A stretch of 64,000 bases of DNA, from assembly GCF_000686125.1 (NCBI RefSeq), contig NZ_JMMA01000002.1, forward strand, positions 434,001-498,000, in the 5' to 3' direction. Below the pieces are notes generated by a model. The model was not told the origin of the DNA, made no database searches, and saw nothing but the letters and a program-made list of their open reading frames with translations. A program made the translations under genes and the position numbers. This document shows positions 1-8,088 of this stretch, piece after piece. Origin of the DNA: Ruminococcus sp. NK3A76 (GTDB lineage Bacteria > Bacillota > Clostridia > Oscillospirales > Ruminococcaceae). The number at the start of each line of letters is the position of its first letter. The first letter of the stretch is position 1.

Positions 1-1
1 C

Positions 2-388
2 GAGGGCGTTGACAACAGGATAATAGAAAAGATAGTCGATGAGGAGATATCCATAGGCGACTATGTGCTCACCGGCGGTGAGCTGCCGGCACTCGTGCTC
101 GTTGACAGCGTTGCCCGTATGCTTGACGGCGTACTCAAAGAGGAGGACGGTTACATGGACGAGAGCCATTTTAACGGCCTTCTTGAATATCCGCAGTACA
201 CCCGACCCGAAGTCTGGGAGGGCATGGCTGTGCCGCCGCTGCTGCTTTCGGGGCATCACGCAAACATCGAAAAATGGCGCCACGAGCAGCGTCTGATAAC
301 TACTTACAAAAAGCGCCCCGAGATGCTTGATAAGCTGTCTCTGAGCGATGAAGATTTGGCTATAATTCACAAGGTCGATGAGGGGTAA
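2..388 (+). CDS. trmD: tRNA (guanine-N1)-methyltransferase TrmD, C-terminal part
   Basis: The reading frame is open from the window edge and ends at TAA 386-388; the N-terminal half lies outside. TrmD methylates N1 of G37 in the anticodon loop of tRNAs, which prevents +1 frameshifting. The visible part carries the family signature DEEISIGDYVLTGGELP, in which the conserved Asp and the GGELP loop belong to the SPOUT trefoil-knot active site. It is followed by the C-terminal region (LLEYPQYTRPEVWEG, LSGHHANIEKWR) that contacts tRNA. TrmD normally sits in an rpsP-rimM-trmD-rplS operon. Here a weak hairpin follows at once and HPr has its own promoter, so rplS is not directly downstream. The identification is firm; only the start is missing. 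Confidence 0.95.
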   Translation, partial: EGVDNRIIEKIVDEEISIGDYVLTGGELPALVLVDSVARMLDGVLKEEDGYMDESHFNGLLEYPQYTRPEVWEGMAVPPLLLSGHHANIEKWRHEQRLITTYKKRPEMLDKLSLSDEDLAIIHKVDEG

Positions 389-401
389 AATGCCCCTTTT
401 T
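381..401 (+). terminator. weak terminator after trmD
   Basis: AGGGG/CCCCT hairpin overlapping the trmD stop codon, followed by five T. The stem is short (5 bp), so this is a low-confidence call. Confidence 0.4.
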
Positions 402-569
402 CGTAAATTTAGAACAAACAACTAATAATGTTAACTTATTTTGTATAAACTGTTTAAGTGAATTTAAACTTGCTGTGCATAGTGCATAAGATTGTTGAAA
501 ACTTTTAGGCGATATATGAGCATTTCTACAAAAAATCGTCAAAAGCGGTTTGTTTGTTCAAAATTTGCG

Positions 570-598
570 TTGACTGTCAGAAAAATGTTTTGTATAAT
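570..598 (+). promoter_or_regulatory. sigma-A promoter of the HPr gene
   Basis: TTGACT (570-575), 17-bp spacer, TATAAT (593-598). This is a near-consensus vegetative promoter. It places transcription start near 605 and gives a leader of about 100 nt. Confidence 0.85.
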
Positions 599-604
599 AT
601 ATTA

Positions 605-690
605 TAGCAGAGAGGAAAGCACCTATAGGCTTAAGGGGCTCTGCAAAAGATCGGCGTATTCGGCGCTGAGATCTTATGTTTAATTATGTA
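605..690 (+). promoter_or_regulatory. structured leader of the HPr gene
   Basis: The untranslated leader holds two hairpins: GCAGAG (607-612) with CTCTGC (639-644), and AAGATC (647-652) with GATCTT (670-675). Neither has a T-run, and neither matches a riboswitch that I recognise. The rest of the 389-708 gap is AT-rich and contains nothing else I can name. Confidence 0.35.
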
Positions 691-708
691 TGAATGGAGA
701 GATCAAAC

Positions 709-981
709 ATGACTTTAAAGGAAGTAGTAGTTCAGAATCAGGTAGGCCTTCACGCTCGTCCGGCAACATTCTTCATCCAGAAGGCTAACGAGTTCAAGTC
801 CTCGATCTGGATCGAAAAGGAAGAGAGAAGAGTTAACGCTAAGTCCCTTCTCGGCATTCTTTCGCTTGGCATCGTTGGCGGCACAACAATAAGAGTTATT
901 GCTGACGGCTCTGACGAAGAGGCTGCTGTTGAAGGTCTTGTTGAGCTCGTTGAGAGCGGCTTCGCTGAGGACGCAAGATAA
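709..981 (+). CDS. ptsH: HPr family phosphocarrier protein
   Basis: HPr carries phosphate from enzyme I to the EII sugar transporters of the PTS. In Firmicutes it is also phosphorylated on Ser46 by HPr kinase to act in catabolite repression. Counting from the ATG at 709 gives His15 in GLHARPA and Ser46 in AKSLLGILSLG, exactly the canonical positions. This fixes the start at 709 rather than the in-frame ATG at 694; a GGAGA ribosome site lies 8 nt upstream. The protein is 90 aa, the usual length. His15 excludes the paralogue Crh, which has Gln there. The gene stands alone with its own promoter and terminator, away from ptsI. Given the sparse PTS of many Ruminococcus, a mainly regulatory role is possible (inference). 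Confidence 0.93.
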   Translation: MTLKEVVVQNQVGLHARPATFFIQKANEFKSSIWIEKEERRVNAKSLLGILSLGIVGGTTIRVIADGSDEEAAVEGLVELVESGFAEDAR

Positions 982-1008
982 TTCTCTTTACTTAAAGAGC
1001 AAAGTTTA

Positions 1009-1040
1009 CCCGACATCTCGTTTTGAGGTGCCGGGTTTTT
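1009..1040 (+). terminator. terminator after the HPr gene
   Basis: The hairpin arms CCCGACATCTC (1009-1019) and GAGGTGCCGGG (about 1025-1035) have one mismatch and one G-U pair, and are followed by TTTTT. Confidence 0.85.
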
Positions 1041-1045
1041 GTTTT

Positions 1046-1080
1046 AGGCAACACCGCACGACCACCGGCTAATGCCTTTA
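1046..1080. repeat. E1 element, left-end fragment
   Basis: Starts with AGGCAACACCGCAC and continues GACCACCGGCT, matching the left end of the full E1 copy at 31837-32010 with only a few mismatches before it breaks off. It lies between the HPr terminator and the stop codon of the minus-strand RACo-like gene. Confidence 0.75.
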
Positions 1081-1082
1081 TA

Positions 1083-2561
1083 TCACAAGTCGATACTTTT
1101 TATAAACCTCTCCTTGAACCCCTCGTCCTCCGAGAGGGGGAGTATCTTTGCAATACCGGCAAGCCTTTCAAGGCGCTTTACAAAGCCCTCATCAAACAGC
1201 GAGAGCTGTGCGCCTTTAAGCGACGTGTTGCCGGGGGTGACGGCCTTTTCTCTGAGCTTTTGGGGGATAAGCCCTATGGTGCAGGCGCTTTTTACGTCAA
1301 GAAAATGCCCGAAGCCGCCTGCTATTACAAGCCTGTCGATAGCTTCGTAGTCTGTGTGCGAGCGCTCAAGCAGCGTGTCAAGACAAGCCCTTATCGCCGC
1401 CTTGGCAAGCTGTAACTCCCTTACGTCCTGCTGGGTAAGGGATATCTTGTCGGTGAGCATCAGGCCTGTGTCTGCCAAACTGTCCGAAAATACACCCCGT
1501 TTGTCAATAAGCCCACTGTCGGCGCAGTAAGCAAGCGCATCAACAGCACCCGAGCCGCATATGCCTTTGGGGGGAGCGTTATCGACCGTGTCGAATGCAA
1601 GCCTTCCGTCTTTGCTGTAGACCCGGCACACCGCACCGCTGACACCGCCCATTCCGCAGCTTAGCTCGCCGCCTTCAAGGGCAGGGCCTGCCGCCGCCGA
1701 GGCGCACAAAAGCTCGCTCCATGTGAAAAGTGCCGCCTCGCCGTTGGTGCCGAGGTCTAAAAAGAGGGTGCAGCGCTCATCATCAAGCGTCGCAGCAAGG
1801 CCTGAGGCTATGTCGCCGCCTATAAATGCGCCGAAGCCCTTTATAAGAGCTGCCGGGATATCGGGCAGGCAGGCGTTTTTAAAGCTCTCGCCTAAAAGCT
1901 CTGACAGAGGCATTACCTCTCCGCCCAGCGTCGCAGGCGAAAAAGGCGCTTTGCCGAGCCCCGAGCAGTCAAGCCCGAGCAGCATATGATACATCGCCGT
2001 GTTGGCAGCGATGCTTACCCTTTGTATGTCAAGCCCCTCTGCGCCGAGCCTTGCAGCGGCTGATGCTATGTCCTGCTGCATGGCGGCCTTTATAGCGTCT
2101 CTGTTCCCGGCAAGCGATGAGCCTATCCTTGTTATAACATCAGCGCCGAATGCGGCGGCGCTGTTGGCTGCTGCGACTGTTCTTACCGCACGCCTGTCGG
2201 TGATATCCACAAGCGAGAGGGCGATAGTTGTCGTGCCTATGTCGGCGGCTATGCCGAAGGTGTGGGTGCGCTCGGGCGTTTCCCACATTTTATCAGGGGT
2301 GTTGAAGCTGCTGTCGTTATCAGGTATCTCGATGCGCACAGGGGCTTTTGTTACGGCCTTGCAGGCAAGGCGCACGCCGTCTTCAAGCTGCTCACGGGAA
2401 AGCAGCTGCCTGTCAGCAGGCGTTATGTCAAGGCTGCCTGCAATGAGCTTTACTGAACACTTGCCGCACGCCCCTGCGCCCTGGCAGTGAGCAGGCAGGG
2501 ATATCCCCTTGCTGCGAAGGTATTTCAGTATGTTCACTCTGCCCGGAATGACCGTCTGCAT
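1083..2561 (-). CDS. RACo-like corrinoid activation protein (2Fe-2S ferredoxin plus ASKHA/DUF4445 domains)
   Basis: Proteins of this family (COG3894) reductively reactivate corrinoid proteins whose cobalamin has been oxidised to Co(II), at the expense of ATP. Residues 1-80 form a plant-type [2Fe-2S] ferredoxin domain with Cys26, Cys32, Cys35 and Cys67 (CX5CX2CX31C). From about residue 100 follows an actin-like ATPase fold with FGIAADIGTTT, LFLDLGTNGE, GICGSGAVDAL and VIAGGFGHFLD. I prefer the ATG at 2561 over the GTG at 2570: AAGGGG lies about 8 nt before the ATG but almost touches the GTG. The length of 492 aa is shorter than acetogen RACo. The gene is monocistronic and divergent from recJ. 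The only likely corrinoid client in the window is the MetH at 22.8 kb, which lacks its own reactivation domain. Confidence 0.87.
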   Translation of the reverse strand: MQTVIPGRVNILKYLRSKGISLPAHCQGAGACGKCSVKLIAGSLDITPADRQLLSREQLEDGVRLACKAVTKAPVRIEIPDNDSSFNTPDKMWETPERTHTFGIAADIGTTTIALSLVDITDRRAVRTVAAANSAAAFGADVITRIGSSLAGNRDAIKAAMQQDIASAAARLGAEGLDIQRVSIAANTAMYHMLLGLDCSGLGKAPFSPATLGGEVMPLSELLGESFKNACLPDIPAALIKGFGAFIGGDIASGLAATLDDERCTLFLDLGTNGEAALFTWSELLCASAAAGPALEGGELSCGMGGVSGAVCRVYSKDGRLAFDTVDNAPPKGICGSGAVDALAYCADSGLIDKRGVFSDSLADTGLMLTDKISLTQQDVRELQLAKAAIRACLDTLLERSHTDYEAIDRLVIAGGFGHFLDVKSACTIGLIPQKLREKAVTPGNTSLKGAQLSLFDEGFVKRLERLAGIAKILPLSEDEGFKERFIKSIDL

Positions 2562-2594
2562 CACATTCACCGCCCCTTCATTAAGATAACATAT

Positions 2595-2623
2595 ATTGTA
2601 TCATATTTGCCGTTTAAAATCAA
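2595..2623 (-). promoter_or_regulatory. sigma-A promoter of the RACo-like gene
   Basis: Read on the minus strand: TTGATT (2623-2618), 17-bp spacer, TACAAT (2600-2595), with an extended -10 TGA directly before it. Confidence 0.75.
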
Positions 2624-2643
2624 TAGTATTAATGAAATTGCGG

Positions 2644-2672
2644 TTGATTTTTCGGGGCAATTGTGATATAAT
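2644..2672 (+). promoter_or_regulatory. sigma-A promoter of recJ
   Basis: TTGATT (2644-2649), 17-bp spacer, TATAAT (2667-2672) with extended TGA. It is divergent from the RACo-like promoter, and the two -35 boxes lie about 20 bp apart. Confidence 0.8.
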
Positions 2673-2712
2673 ATTATAGATATTATTCTGAAAACCGAAA
2701 CGGAGATACTTA

Positions 2713-4731
2713 ATGAAGAAATGGAGCATATTAAAGCCCGATGAGGCAAAGGCTGCCGACATAGCATCACGCTGTGATATCGACAGGCTGGCGGTCGATG
2801 TGATGGTCGCAAGGGGCTTTGATGATATGGACAGCTTTGCGCAGTTTTTCAGGGGCGAGGAGCTTGAAGACCCCTTTATGATAAAGGACATGAAAAAAGC
2901 CGCCGACGCTGTGACGGCTGCTGTTGATGATTATGAGCTGATATGCGTTTACGGCGACTATGACTGCGACGGTGTCACGAGCACAGCTATTTTGTATGAC
3001 TACCTGCTGAGCATCGGCGGAAACGTCATATACTATATCCCCGAGCGCTCTGACGGCTACGGCATCAACTCAAATGCGATAAAATACCTGCACGACCAGG
3101 GCGTAAAGCTCATAATAACAGTAGACAACGGCATCTCGGCTATCGCTGAGGCCGAGGAGATATACTCACTCGGCATGAAGCTCGTCGTTACCGACCACCA
3201 CCAGCCGGGAAGCTCACTGCCCCGTGCTGAGGCAGTCGTAGACCCTCACAGGGAGGACTGCCCGTCGAGCTTCAAGCACCTGGCAGGCTGCGGCGTGGCA
3301 CTTAAGCTGTGCGCTGCGATAGACGGCGGAGATTATTCCACCGTGACCGACCAGTATCTTGACCTGTGTGCAATAGGCACTGTAGCCGATGTAGTCTCGC
3401 TGACAGGGGAGAACAGATACATAGTCAAGCAGGGGCTGAAAAGTGTATTAAACACTGACAATTACGGCCTGCGTGCTCTTAAAAAGGCAGCAGGGTGCCG
3501 TGAGAATATGAGGGCGACTGACATAGCCTTCACATTGGCGCCGAGAATAAACGCCGCAGGGCGCTTCGGATCGCCGATAACTGCTGTCAAGGCACTGCTC
3601 AGCGAGCCTGAGGACGCTGATGTTTATGCAGCAATGCTCGTTGACTTAAACGACAAGCGCAAGGAAACGGAAGCGGCTATCTCAAAGGAGATATTTAGCT
3701 TTATTAACGACCACCCGGAGATATTAAATGAGCGTGTGCTCATTCTCTCAGGCAAGGGCTGGGCACACGGTGTCATAGGCATCGTCGCTGCAAGGATAAT
3801 GGAATACTACGGCAAGCCGACCGTGCTCATATCCGAGGAGGGCGGCGTTGCAAGAGGCTCGGCAAGGAGCATGAGCGGATTCAGCATCTTCAAGTGCTTC
3901 CAGTCGGCCGAAGACCTGCTGGTCAAATACGGCGGCCACGAGTGCGCAGGGGGGCTGACTATCCTCCCTGAGAACATTGATAGGTTCAAGGCAAGGGTAC
4001 TTGAATTCGCATCGCAGTTTGACGAGATGCCGGCTATCACCATAACCGCCGACAAGCTGCTCGCCCCGTCGGATATAAACATCGACAGGATAAGGGGCTT
4101 ATGCAAGCTCGAGCCCTTCGGTGAGGGCAACTCTCTGCCGCAGTTCGCCATTTTAGGCGCACAGGTGAGAGACATAAGGCCGCTGTCAAACGGCAAGCAT
4201 TCAAAGATAGCGATAAACTACGGCGGCGCACAGGCAGAGCTGGTGCTTTTCGGCACAGCCCCCTCAGCGCTCACCGTAAGACCCGGCAGCAGGGCTGACT
4301 TTATCGTGACACTTGACATAAACGAATACAACGGGCGTGAATACACGAGCATCAGGATAATCGACTACCGCCCCTCGGGCTTCAACCAGAACGCATATTT
4401 CTCAGCGAAGGACTGCTACGAGAGATACAAGCGTGGCGAGAAGCTGGCAGAGAGCTTTTTAAAGAAAGTCACCCCTGCGAGGGAGGAGCTTATAAAGGTG
4501 TTCAAGGCAGTGCAGGCATCGGGCAGCATAACTGCCGACAAGCTGTATTACCTCTTTGACCCGAAGGTGATGAACTACTGCAAGCTGCGCCTTTGCATAG
4601 ATATTTTTGAGGAGCTGGGGCTTGTCAGCTTCAAGGCAGGCAGCGGCACTGTGAGCGTTCTGCCGGTAAACGGCAAGGCAGACCTTGAAAGCTCGCAGAT
4701 ACTTAAAAGGCTGAGAGAGAACGGCAACTGA
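2713..4731 (+). CDS. recJ: single-stranded-DNA-specific exonuclease RecJ
   Basis: RecJ is a 5'-3' exonuclease on single-stranded DNA that acts in recombinational repair and mismatch repair. The DHH phosphoesterase motifs are present in order: VYGDYDCDG (about 78-86), ITVDNG, the DHH box VTDHHQPG (about 155-162) and GCGVALK. The DHHA1 domain follows with GWAHGVIGIVAARI and ARSMSGFSIF ... GGHECAGG. An OB-fold and a C-terminal extension complete 672 aa, a normal clostridial length. The start at 2713 has CGGAGA seven bases upstream. The gene is followed closely by a hairpin/heptamer element (4735-4798) and then by rel, an order (recJ-rel) that is common in clostridia. Confidence 0.95.
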   Translation: MKKWSILKPDEAKAADIASRCDIDRLAVDVMVARGFDDMDSFAQFFRGEELEDPFMIKDMKKAADAVTAAVDDYELICVYGDYDCDGVTSTAILYDYLLSIGGNVIYYIPERSDGYGINSNAIKYLHDQGVKLIITVDNGISAIAEAEEIYSLGMKLVVTDHHQPGSSLPRAEAVVDPHREDCPSSFKHLAGCGVALKLCAAIDGGDYSTVTDQYLDLCAIGTVADVVSLTGENRYIVKQGLKSVLNTDNYGLRALKKAAGCRENMRATDIAFTLAPRINAAGRFGSPITAVKALLSEPEDADVYAAMLVDLNDKRKETEAAISKEIFSFINDHPEILNERVLILSGKGWAHGVIGIVAARIMEYYGKPTVLISEEGGVARGSARSMSGFSIFKCFQSAEDLLVKYGGHECAGGLTILPENIDRFKARVLEFASQFDEMPAITITADKLLAPSDINIDRIRGLCKLEPFGEGNSLPQFAILGAQVRDIRPLSNGKHSKIAINYGGAQAELVLFGTAPSALTVRPGSRADFIVTLDINEYNGREYTSIRIIDYRPSGFNQNAYFSAKDCYERYKRGEKLAESFLKKVTPAREELIKVFKAVQASGSITADKLYYLFDPKVMNYCKLRLCIDIFEELGLVSFKAGSGTVSVLPVNGKADLESSQILKRLRENGN

Positions 4732-4734
4732 TCC

Positions 4735-4798
4735 ATGCGGCAAAGCCGCTCTTTGGATCCGCCGCAGGCGCACCTCAATTGTGCATTGTGCATTGTAA
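4735..4798. repeat. small hairpin/heptamer element between recJ and rel
   Basis: Starts 3 nt after the recJ stop. It contains the hairpins GCGGC-AAA-GCCGC and CCGCCGCAGGCGC, then the tandem heptamers GTGCATT GTGCATT GTAATGA. It belongs to the E2 group described elsewhere in the window. The open frame through it in phase with rel is not coding. Confidence 0.6.
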
Positions 4799-4818
4799 TG
4801 AAGGAAAGGGTGATATAT

Positions 4819-7140
4819 ATGGAGAATAAGGATATGATACCTGCCGCTGAGCCGGCTCCTGCTGCGGGGGCAGAGGAGACTGCAAAAGAGGCTGATAAAA
4901 AAGAAGAGATAACCGTTGCCACATCGAGCTCGAAGTTTATCCCCGAGCCGAAGGCATACACGATAGATGTTCTGATACAGAAGATACTTGATACAGACAA
5001 GCAGTACGACCTGTCAAAGATAGTCTCGGCGTATGAGCTTGCCGAGAGCTACCACCACGACCAGAAGCGTGAGTCGGGCGAGCCGTATATAGTCCACCCG
5101 GTGGCTGTTGCTTATATACTCTTAGAGCTCGGCATGGACACCGACACTATCTGCGCAGCACTTCTGCATGACGTGGTTGAGGACACGCCGTGTACGCTGG
5201 AGGAGCTTCACAGGCAGTTCGGCTCGGATGTGGCGATGCTCGTCAACGGCGTCACAAAGCTCGGCAAAGTCGAGATCTTCACAAAAGAGGAGCAGAAGGC
5301 TGAGAACATCAGAAAGATACTCCTTGCGATGAGCGACGATATAAGAGTAATAATCATCAAGCTCTCGGACAGGCTGCATAATATGCGCACGCTGGGCTTC
5401 TGCTCGGAGAACAAGAGACGAACGATAGCCCATGAGACAATGAATATCTACTCTCCTATCGCTCACAGGCTCGGTATCAGCTCTATACAGAACGAGCTTG
5501 AAGACCTTGCTTTCCGCTATCTCGACCCGTTTGCATACGAGGAGATAGAGCGTCAGATGGCGCTCAGAAAAGACGCAAGAGAAAAGCTCGTGCGTGACCT
5601 TGTAACTGCCATAAAAGACCGCCTTGCCAAGGACTTTGACCCTGTGCCGTGCGTTGAGGGACGAGTAAAGAGCAACTACGGCATCTATAAAAAGGTCTAC
5701 CGTGACGGCAAGGAGATAGACCAGATATATGACCGCTATGCAGTAAGAGTAATAGTCAACACAGTGACCGAGTGCTACAGCGTGCTCGGTATCATACACG
5801 ATATGTTCAGACCTATCCCTGCAAGGTTCAAGGACTACATATCGACCCCGAAGCCTAATATGTACCAGTCGCTCCACACGACGGTCATCGGCAGGCAGGC
5901 AATACCGTTTGAGGTGCAGATAAGAACGTGGGAGATGCACCAGATGGCTGAATACGGTATCGCATCTCACTGGAAATACAAAGAGGGCATCAAGACCTCT
6001 GAAAAGGACGACAAGCGCTTAGCATGGATAAGGCGCATAATCGAGAGCCAGCAGGAATCAAACGACGTCGAGGAGATAGTAAGGGCGATAAAGAACGACC
6101 TTGCCCCCGAGGACGTATTTGCATTCACACCCAAGGGCGATATGATATCGCTGCCGGTGGGCTCGACTGTTATCGACTTTGCATACGCTATACACACCGA
6201 GGTAGGCCACAAGATGTGCGGCGCCAAGGTAGATAAGAAAATGGTCTCCTACGACTACGAGATAAAGACCGGCGAGATAATCGAGATACTCACCTCAAAC
6301 ATCGAGGGTCACGGGCCGTCAAGGTCGTGGCTGAATATCTGCAAGACCAACGAAGCCAAGTCAAAGATACGCTCGTGGTTTAAAAAGGAGAGGCGTGAGG
6401 AGAACATCTTCGAGGGCAGAATGGCGCTCGAGAGAGAATTCAGGCGCAATATGATACACGTCCCCGAGGAAGACCTTGAGGAGTTCTTATCACTTGATAT
6501 GAAGCGCCACAACTGCGACACGGTGGATGATTTCTTTGCGGCTATCGGTTACGGCGGCGTACAGCTTTCAAAGGTCATTCAGCGCCTGAAGAATGAATAC
6601 AACAAGCGCTATGCCGAGAAGATAAAGGACGACAACGAGGAGATAATACAAAAGCCAAAGCGCTCATCAAGCAATTCGGGCGTTATCGTTGACGGCGTTG
6701 AGGACTGCTCGGTCAAGTTTGCCCGCTGCTGCAACCCGATACCGGGCGACGATATCGTGGGCTTTATAACCCGTGGCCACGGCATAAGCATACACAAGAA
6801 GGACTGCCAGAACTACCTTACTCAGCGCAACTCAGAGGCCGCTAAGGACAGGTGGATAAAGGCTTCATGGGAGACAGCCGACCAGAGCAAGCAGTCATCA
6901 TACTTCAAGGTGACGCTCGACATAATAGCAGTAGACAGAATAGGCCTTTTAGCAGACGTATCTACTGCACTTGCTATGATAAACGTATACATCTACGAGT
7001 CAACATCAAGAGAGCTCAAAAACGGCAACGCTATACTGTCAGTCACTCTCTCGATAGCAGGCATGGATATGCTAAACACAATTATCGCCAAGCTCAAAAA
7101 GATACGCAACGTAATATCTGTTGAGAGAAGCGGAAAATAA
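4819..7140 (+). CDS. rel: bifunctional (p)ppGpp synthetase/hydrolase Rel
   Basis: Makes and degrades the stringent-response alarmone (p)ppGpp. An acidic, Ala/Glu-rich N-terminal stretch of about 45 residues precedes the HD hydrolase domain (SGEPYIVHPVAVA, LLHDVVEDT, LSDRLHNMRTL), so hydrolysis should be active. The synthetase domain follows (YDRYAVRVIV, FKDYISTPKPNMYQSLHT, EVQIRTWEMH), then TGS (DVFAFTPKGD, DFAYAIHTEVGHKMCGA), a zinc-finger/helical region (VKFARCCNPIPGD) and a C-terminal ACT domain. The length is 773 aa, as usual for long Rel. The start at ATG 4819 follows AAGGAAAGGG; the longer in-frame extension back to 4735 lies inside a repeat element and is rejected. The metallo-hydrolase gene follows after 12 nt, so the two are probably cotranscribed. 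Confidence 0.95.
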   Translation: MENKDMIPAAEPAPAAGAEETAKEADKKEEITVATSSSKFIPEPKAYTIDVLIQKILDTDKQYDLSKIVSAYELAESYHHDQKRESGEPYIVHPVAVAYILLELGMDTDTICAALLHDVVEDTPCTLEELHRQFGSDVAMLVNGVTKLGKVEIFTKEEQKAENIRKILLAMSDDIRVIIIKLSDRLHNMRTLGFCSENKRRTIAHETMNIYSPIAHRLGISSIQNELEDLAFRYLDPFAYEEIERQMALRKDAREKLVRDLVTAIKDRLAKDFDPVPCVEGRVKSNYGIYKKVYRDGKEIDQIYDRYAVRVIVNTVTECYSVLGIIHDMFRPIPARFKDYISTPKPNMYQSLHTTVIGRQAIPFEVQIRTWEMHQMAEYGIASHWKYKEGIKTSEKDDKRLAWIRRIIESQQESNDVEEIVRAIKNDLAPEDVFAFTPKGDMISLPVGSTVIDFAYAIHTEVGHKMCGAKVDKKMVSYDYEIKTGEIIEILTSNIEGHGPSRSWLNICKTNEAKSKIRSWFKKERREENIFEGRMALEREFRRNMIHVPEEDLEEFLSLDMKRHNCDTVDDFFAAIGYGGVQLSKVIQRLKNEYNKRYAEKIKDDNEEIIQKPKRSSSNSGVIVDGVEDCSVKFARCCNPIPGDDIVGFITRGHGISIHKKDCQNYLTQRNSEAAKDRWIKASWETADQSKQSSYFKVTLDIIAVDRIGLLADVSTALAMINVYIYESTSRELKNGNAILSVTLSIAGMDMLNTIIAKLKKIRNVISVERSGK

Positions 7141-7152
7141 GGAGATGTAATT

Positions 7153-7773
7153 ATGAGAGTTCTCAGATTGAAGCCACTCAGCTTTTGTGATACGAATTGT
7201 TATATAGTCGCTTCCGACGAGGGAAATGCAGCGCTTATTGATGCGCCCGATGATGCGGCGTATATCCTCGAACAACTCGATATTTTCAACTTAACACTTA
7301 AAATGATACTGCTCACACACGGGCATTTTGACCACATAGGCGCAGCAGCCGACCTTCAGGACGAAACAGGCTGCGAGGTGTATGTACACACTGATGATAT
7401 GTACATGGTCAAGGACGGCGAGGCCTCAAAGGGCGGCTTCCCGGGTATAGGATACATAAGAAGCGTCGAGAACGTGACCCCCGTTACCGAGGACACTGTG
7501 ATTAAGCTCGACGAGATAGAGTTTGACGTGCTGCACACCCCCGGCCACACCCCCGGCTCGGTATGCTACATAACAGGCAGCACGATGTTCTCAGGTGACA
7601 CGCTCTTTGCACGCTCGATAGGCAGGACAGATTTGCCGGGCGGCGACATGGCAAAAATGGAGCAGAGCTTGGAGAAGATAAAGGACTTAGGCGGTGACCT
7701 GACCGTCTACCCCGGACACATGAGCATGACTACTCTTGACACGGAAAAGAGAGTTAACCCGTACCTCAGATAA
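7153..7773 (+). CDS. MBL-fold metallo-hydrolase (glyoxalase II-like)
   Basis: A 206-aa metallo-beta-lactamase-fold protein of the hydroxyacylglutathione hydrolase-like group. The metal-binding motif THGHFDHIG (HxHxDH) sits near residue 57. HTPGHTPGSVCY supplies the next His, FSGDTLFARSIGRTDL the bridging Asp, and VYPGHMSMTT the last His. The set is complete, so a binuclear metal hydrolase is expected, probably cytoplasmic as there is no signal peptide. Family members hydrolyse thioesters or similar bonds; the substrate cannot be read from sequence. The start has AAGGAGATG upstream. It follows rel by 12 nt, a pairing seen in many clostridia, where the neighbour is often dtd or this hydrolase. 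Confidence 0.88.
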   Translation: MRVLRLKPLSFCDTNCYIVASDEGNAALIDAPDDAAYILEQLDIFNLTLKMILLTHGHFDHIGAAADLQDETGCEVYVHTDDMYMVKDGEASKGGFPGIGYIRSVENVTPVTEDTVIKLDEIEFDVLHTPGHTPGSVCYITGSTMFSGDTLFARSIGRTDLPGGDMAKMEQSLEKIKDLGGDLTVYPGHMSMTTLDTEKRVNPYLR

Positions 7774-7786
7774 AGCAAAGCTTTAT

Positions 7787-8046
7787 CAATGCATAATGCA
7801 TAATGATTGTGTCGGCTTGCGCCGACGGATGCCCATTCGGGCTATGGTGGGGAGCGATCGAGCTTTATGGGTAAGCTCTCACTCCCAATGGGGTACAACG
7901 TTGGACTTTAGTGCCTCCACATTCCTTCGAGGACGCATATCCTACGATATGACCGAAACCGTCAGGCTAACAGGCCGAATGGCCATATCATCGCCGCAGG
8001 CGGCGATCCCTCAGTTTTGCATTATGCATTATGCATTCTGCATTGA
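7787..8046. repeat. E2 element, copy 1 (heptamer-hairpin-core-hairpin-heptamer)
   Basis: Left heptamers GCATAAT x2 (7791-7804); hairpin GTCGGC-TTGC-GCCGAC (about 7811-7826); core 7829-7986 bounded by ATGCCCATTCGGGC and an imperfect inverted copy GCCGAATGGCCAT; hairpin ATCGCCGC/CGGCGAT (about 7988-8006); right heptamers TGCATTA x2, TGCATTC and TGCATTG (8018-8045), inverted relative to the left. The element fills the gap between the hydrolase and hemZ. The core is homologous to the reverse complement of the core at 48447-48621. Confidence 0.8.
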
Positions 8047-8088
8047 CTTTAAGCCGTCTTATGGCGGCTTGATTTTTTAGGTGAGTAT

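Noticed and set aside
605-690. Riboswitch in the HPr leader
   Set aside because: Two short hairpins without a conserved core that I recognise; reported only as a structured leader.
4735-4818. Longer N-terminus for Rel
   Set aside because: The sequence is a hairpin/heptamer element and lacks a ribosome site; ATG 4819 has one.
5122-5970. 282-residue minus-strand open frame
   Set aside because: Antisense to rel, whose domains and motifs are complete; the product is a His/Val/Leu-rich shadow with no family match.
7736-8080. 114-residue plus-strand frame between the hydrolase and hemZ
   Set aside because: Covers the E2 element; not conserved in frame at the other E2 copies.
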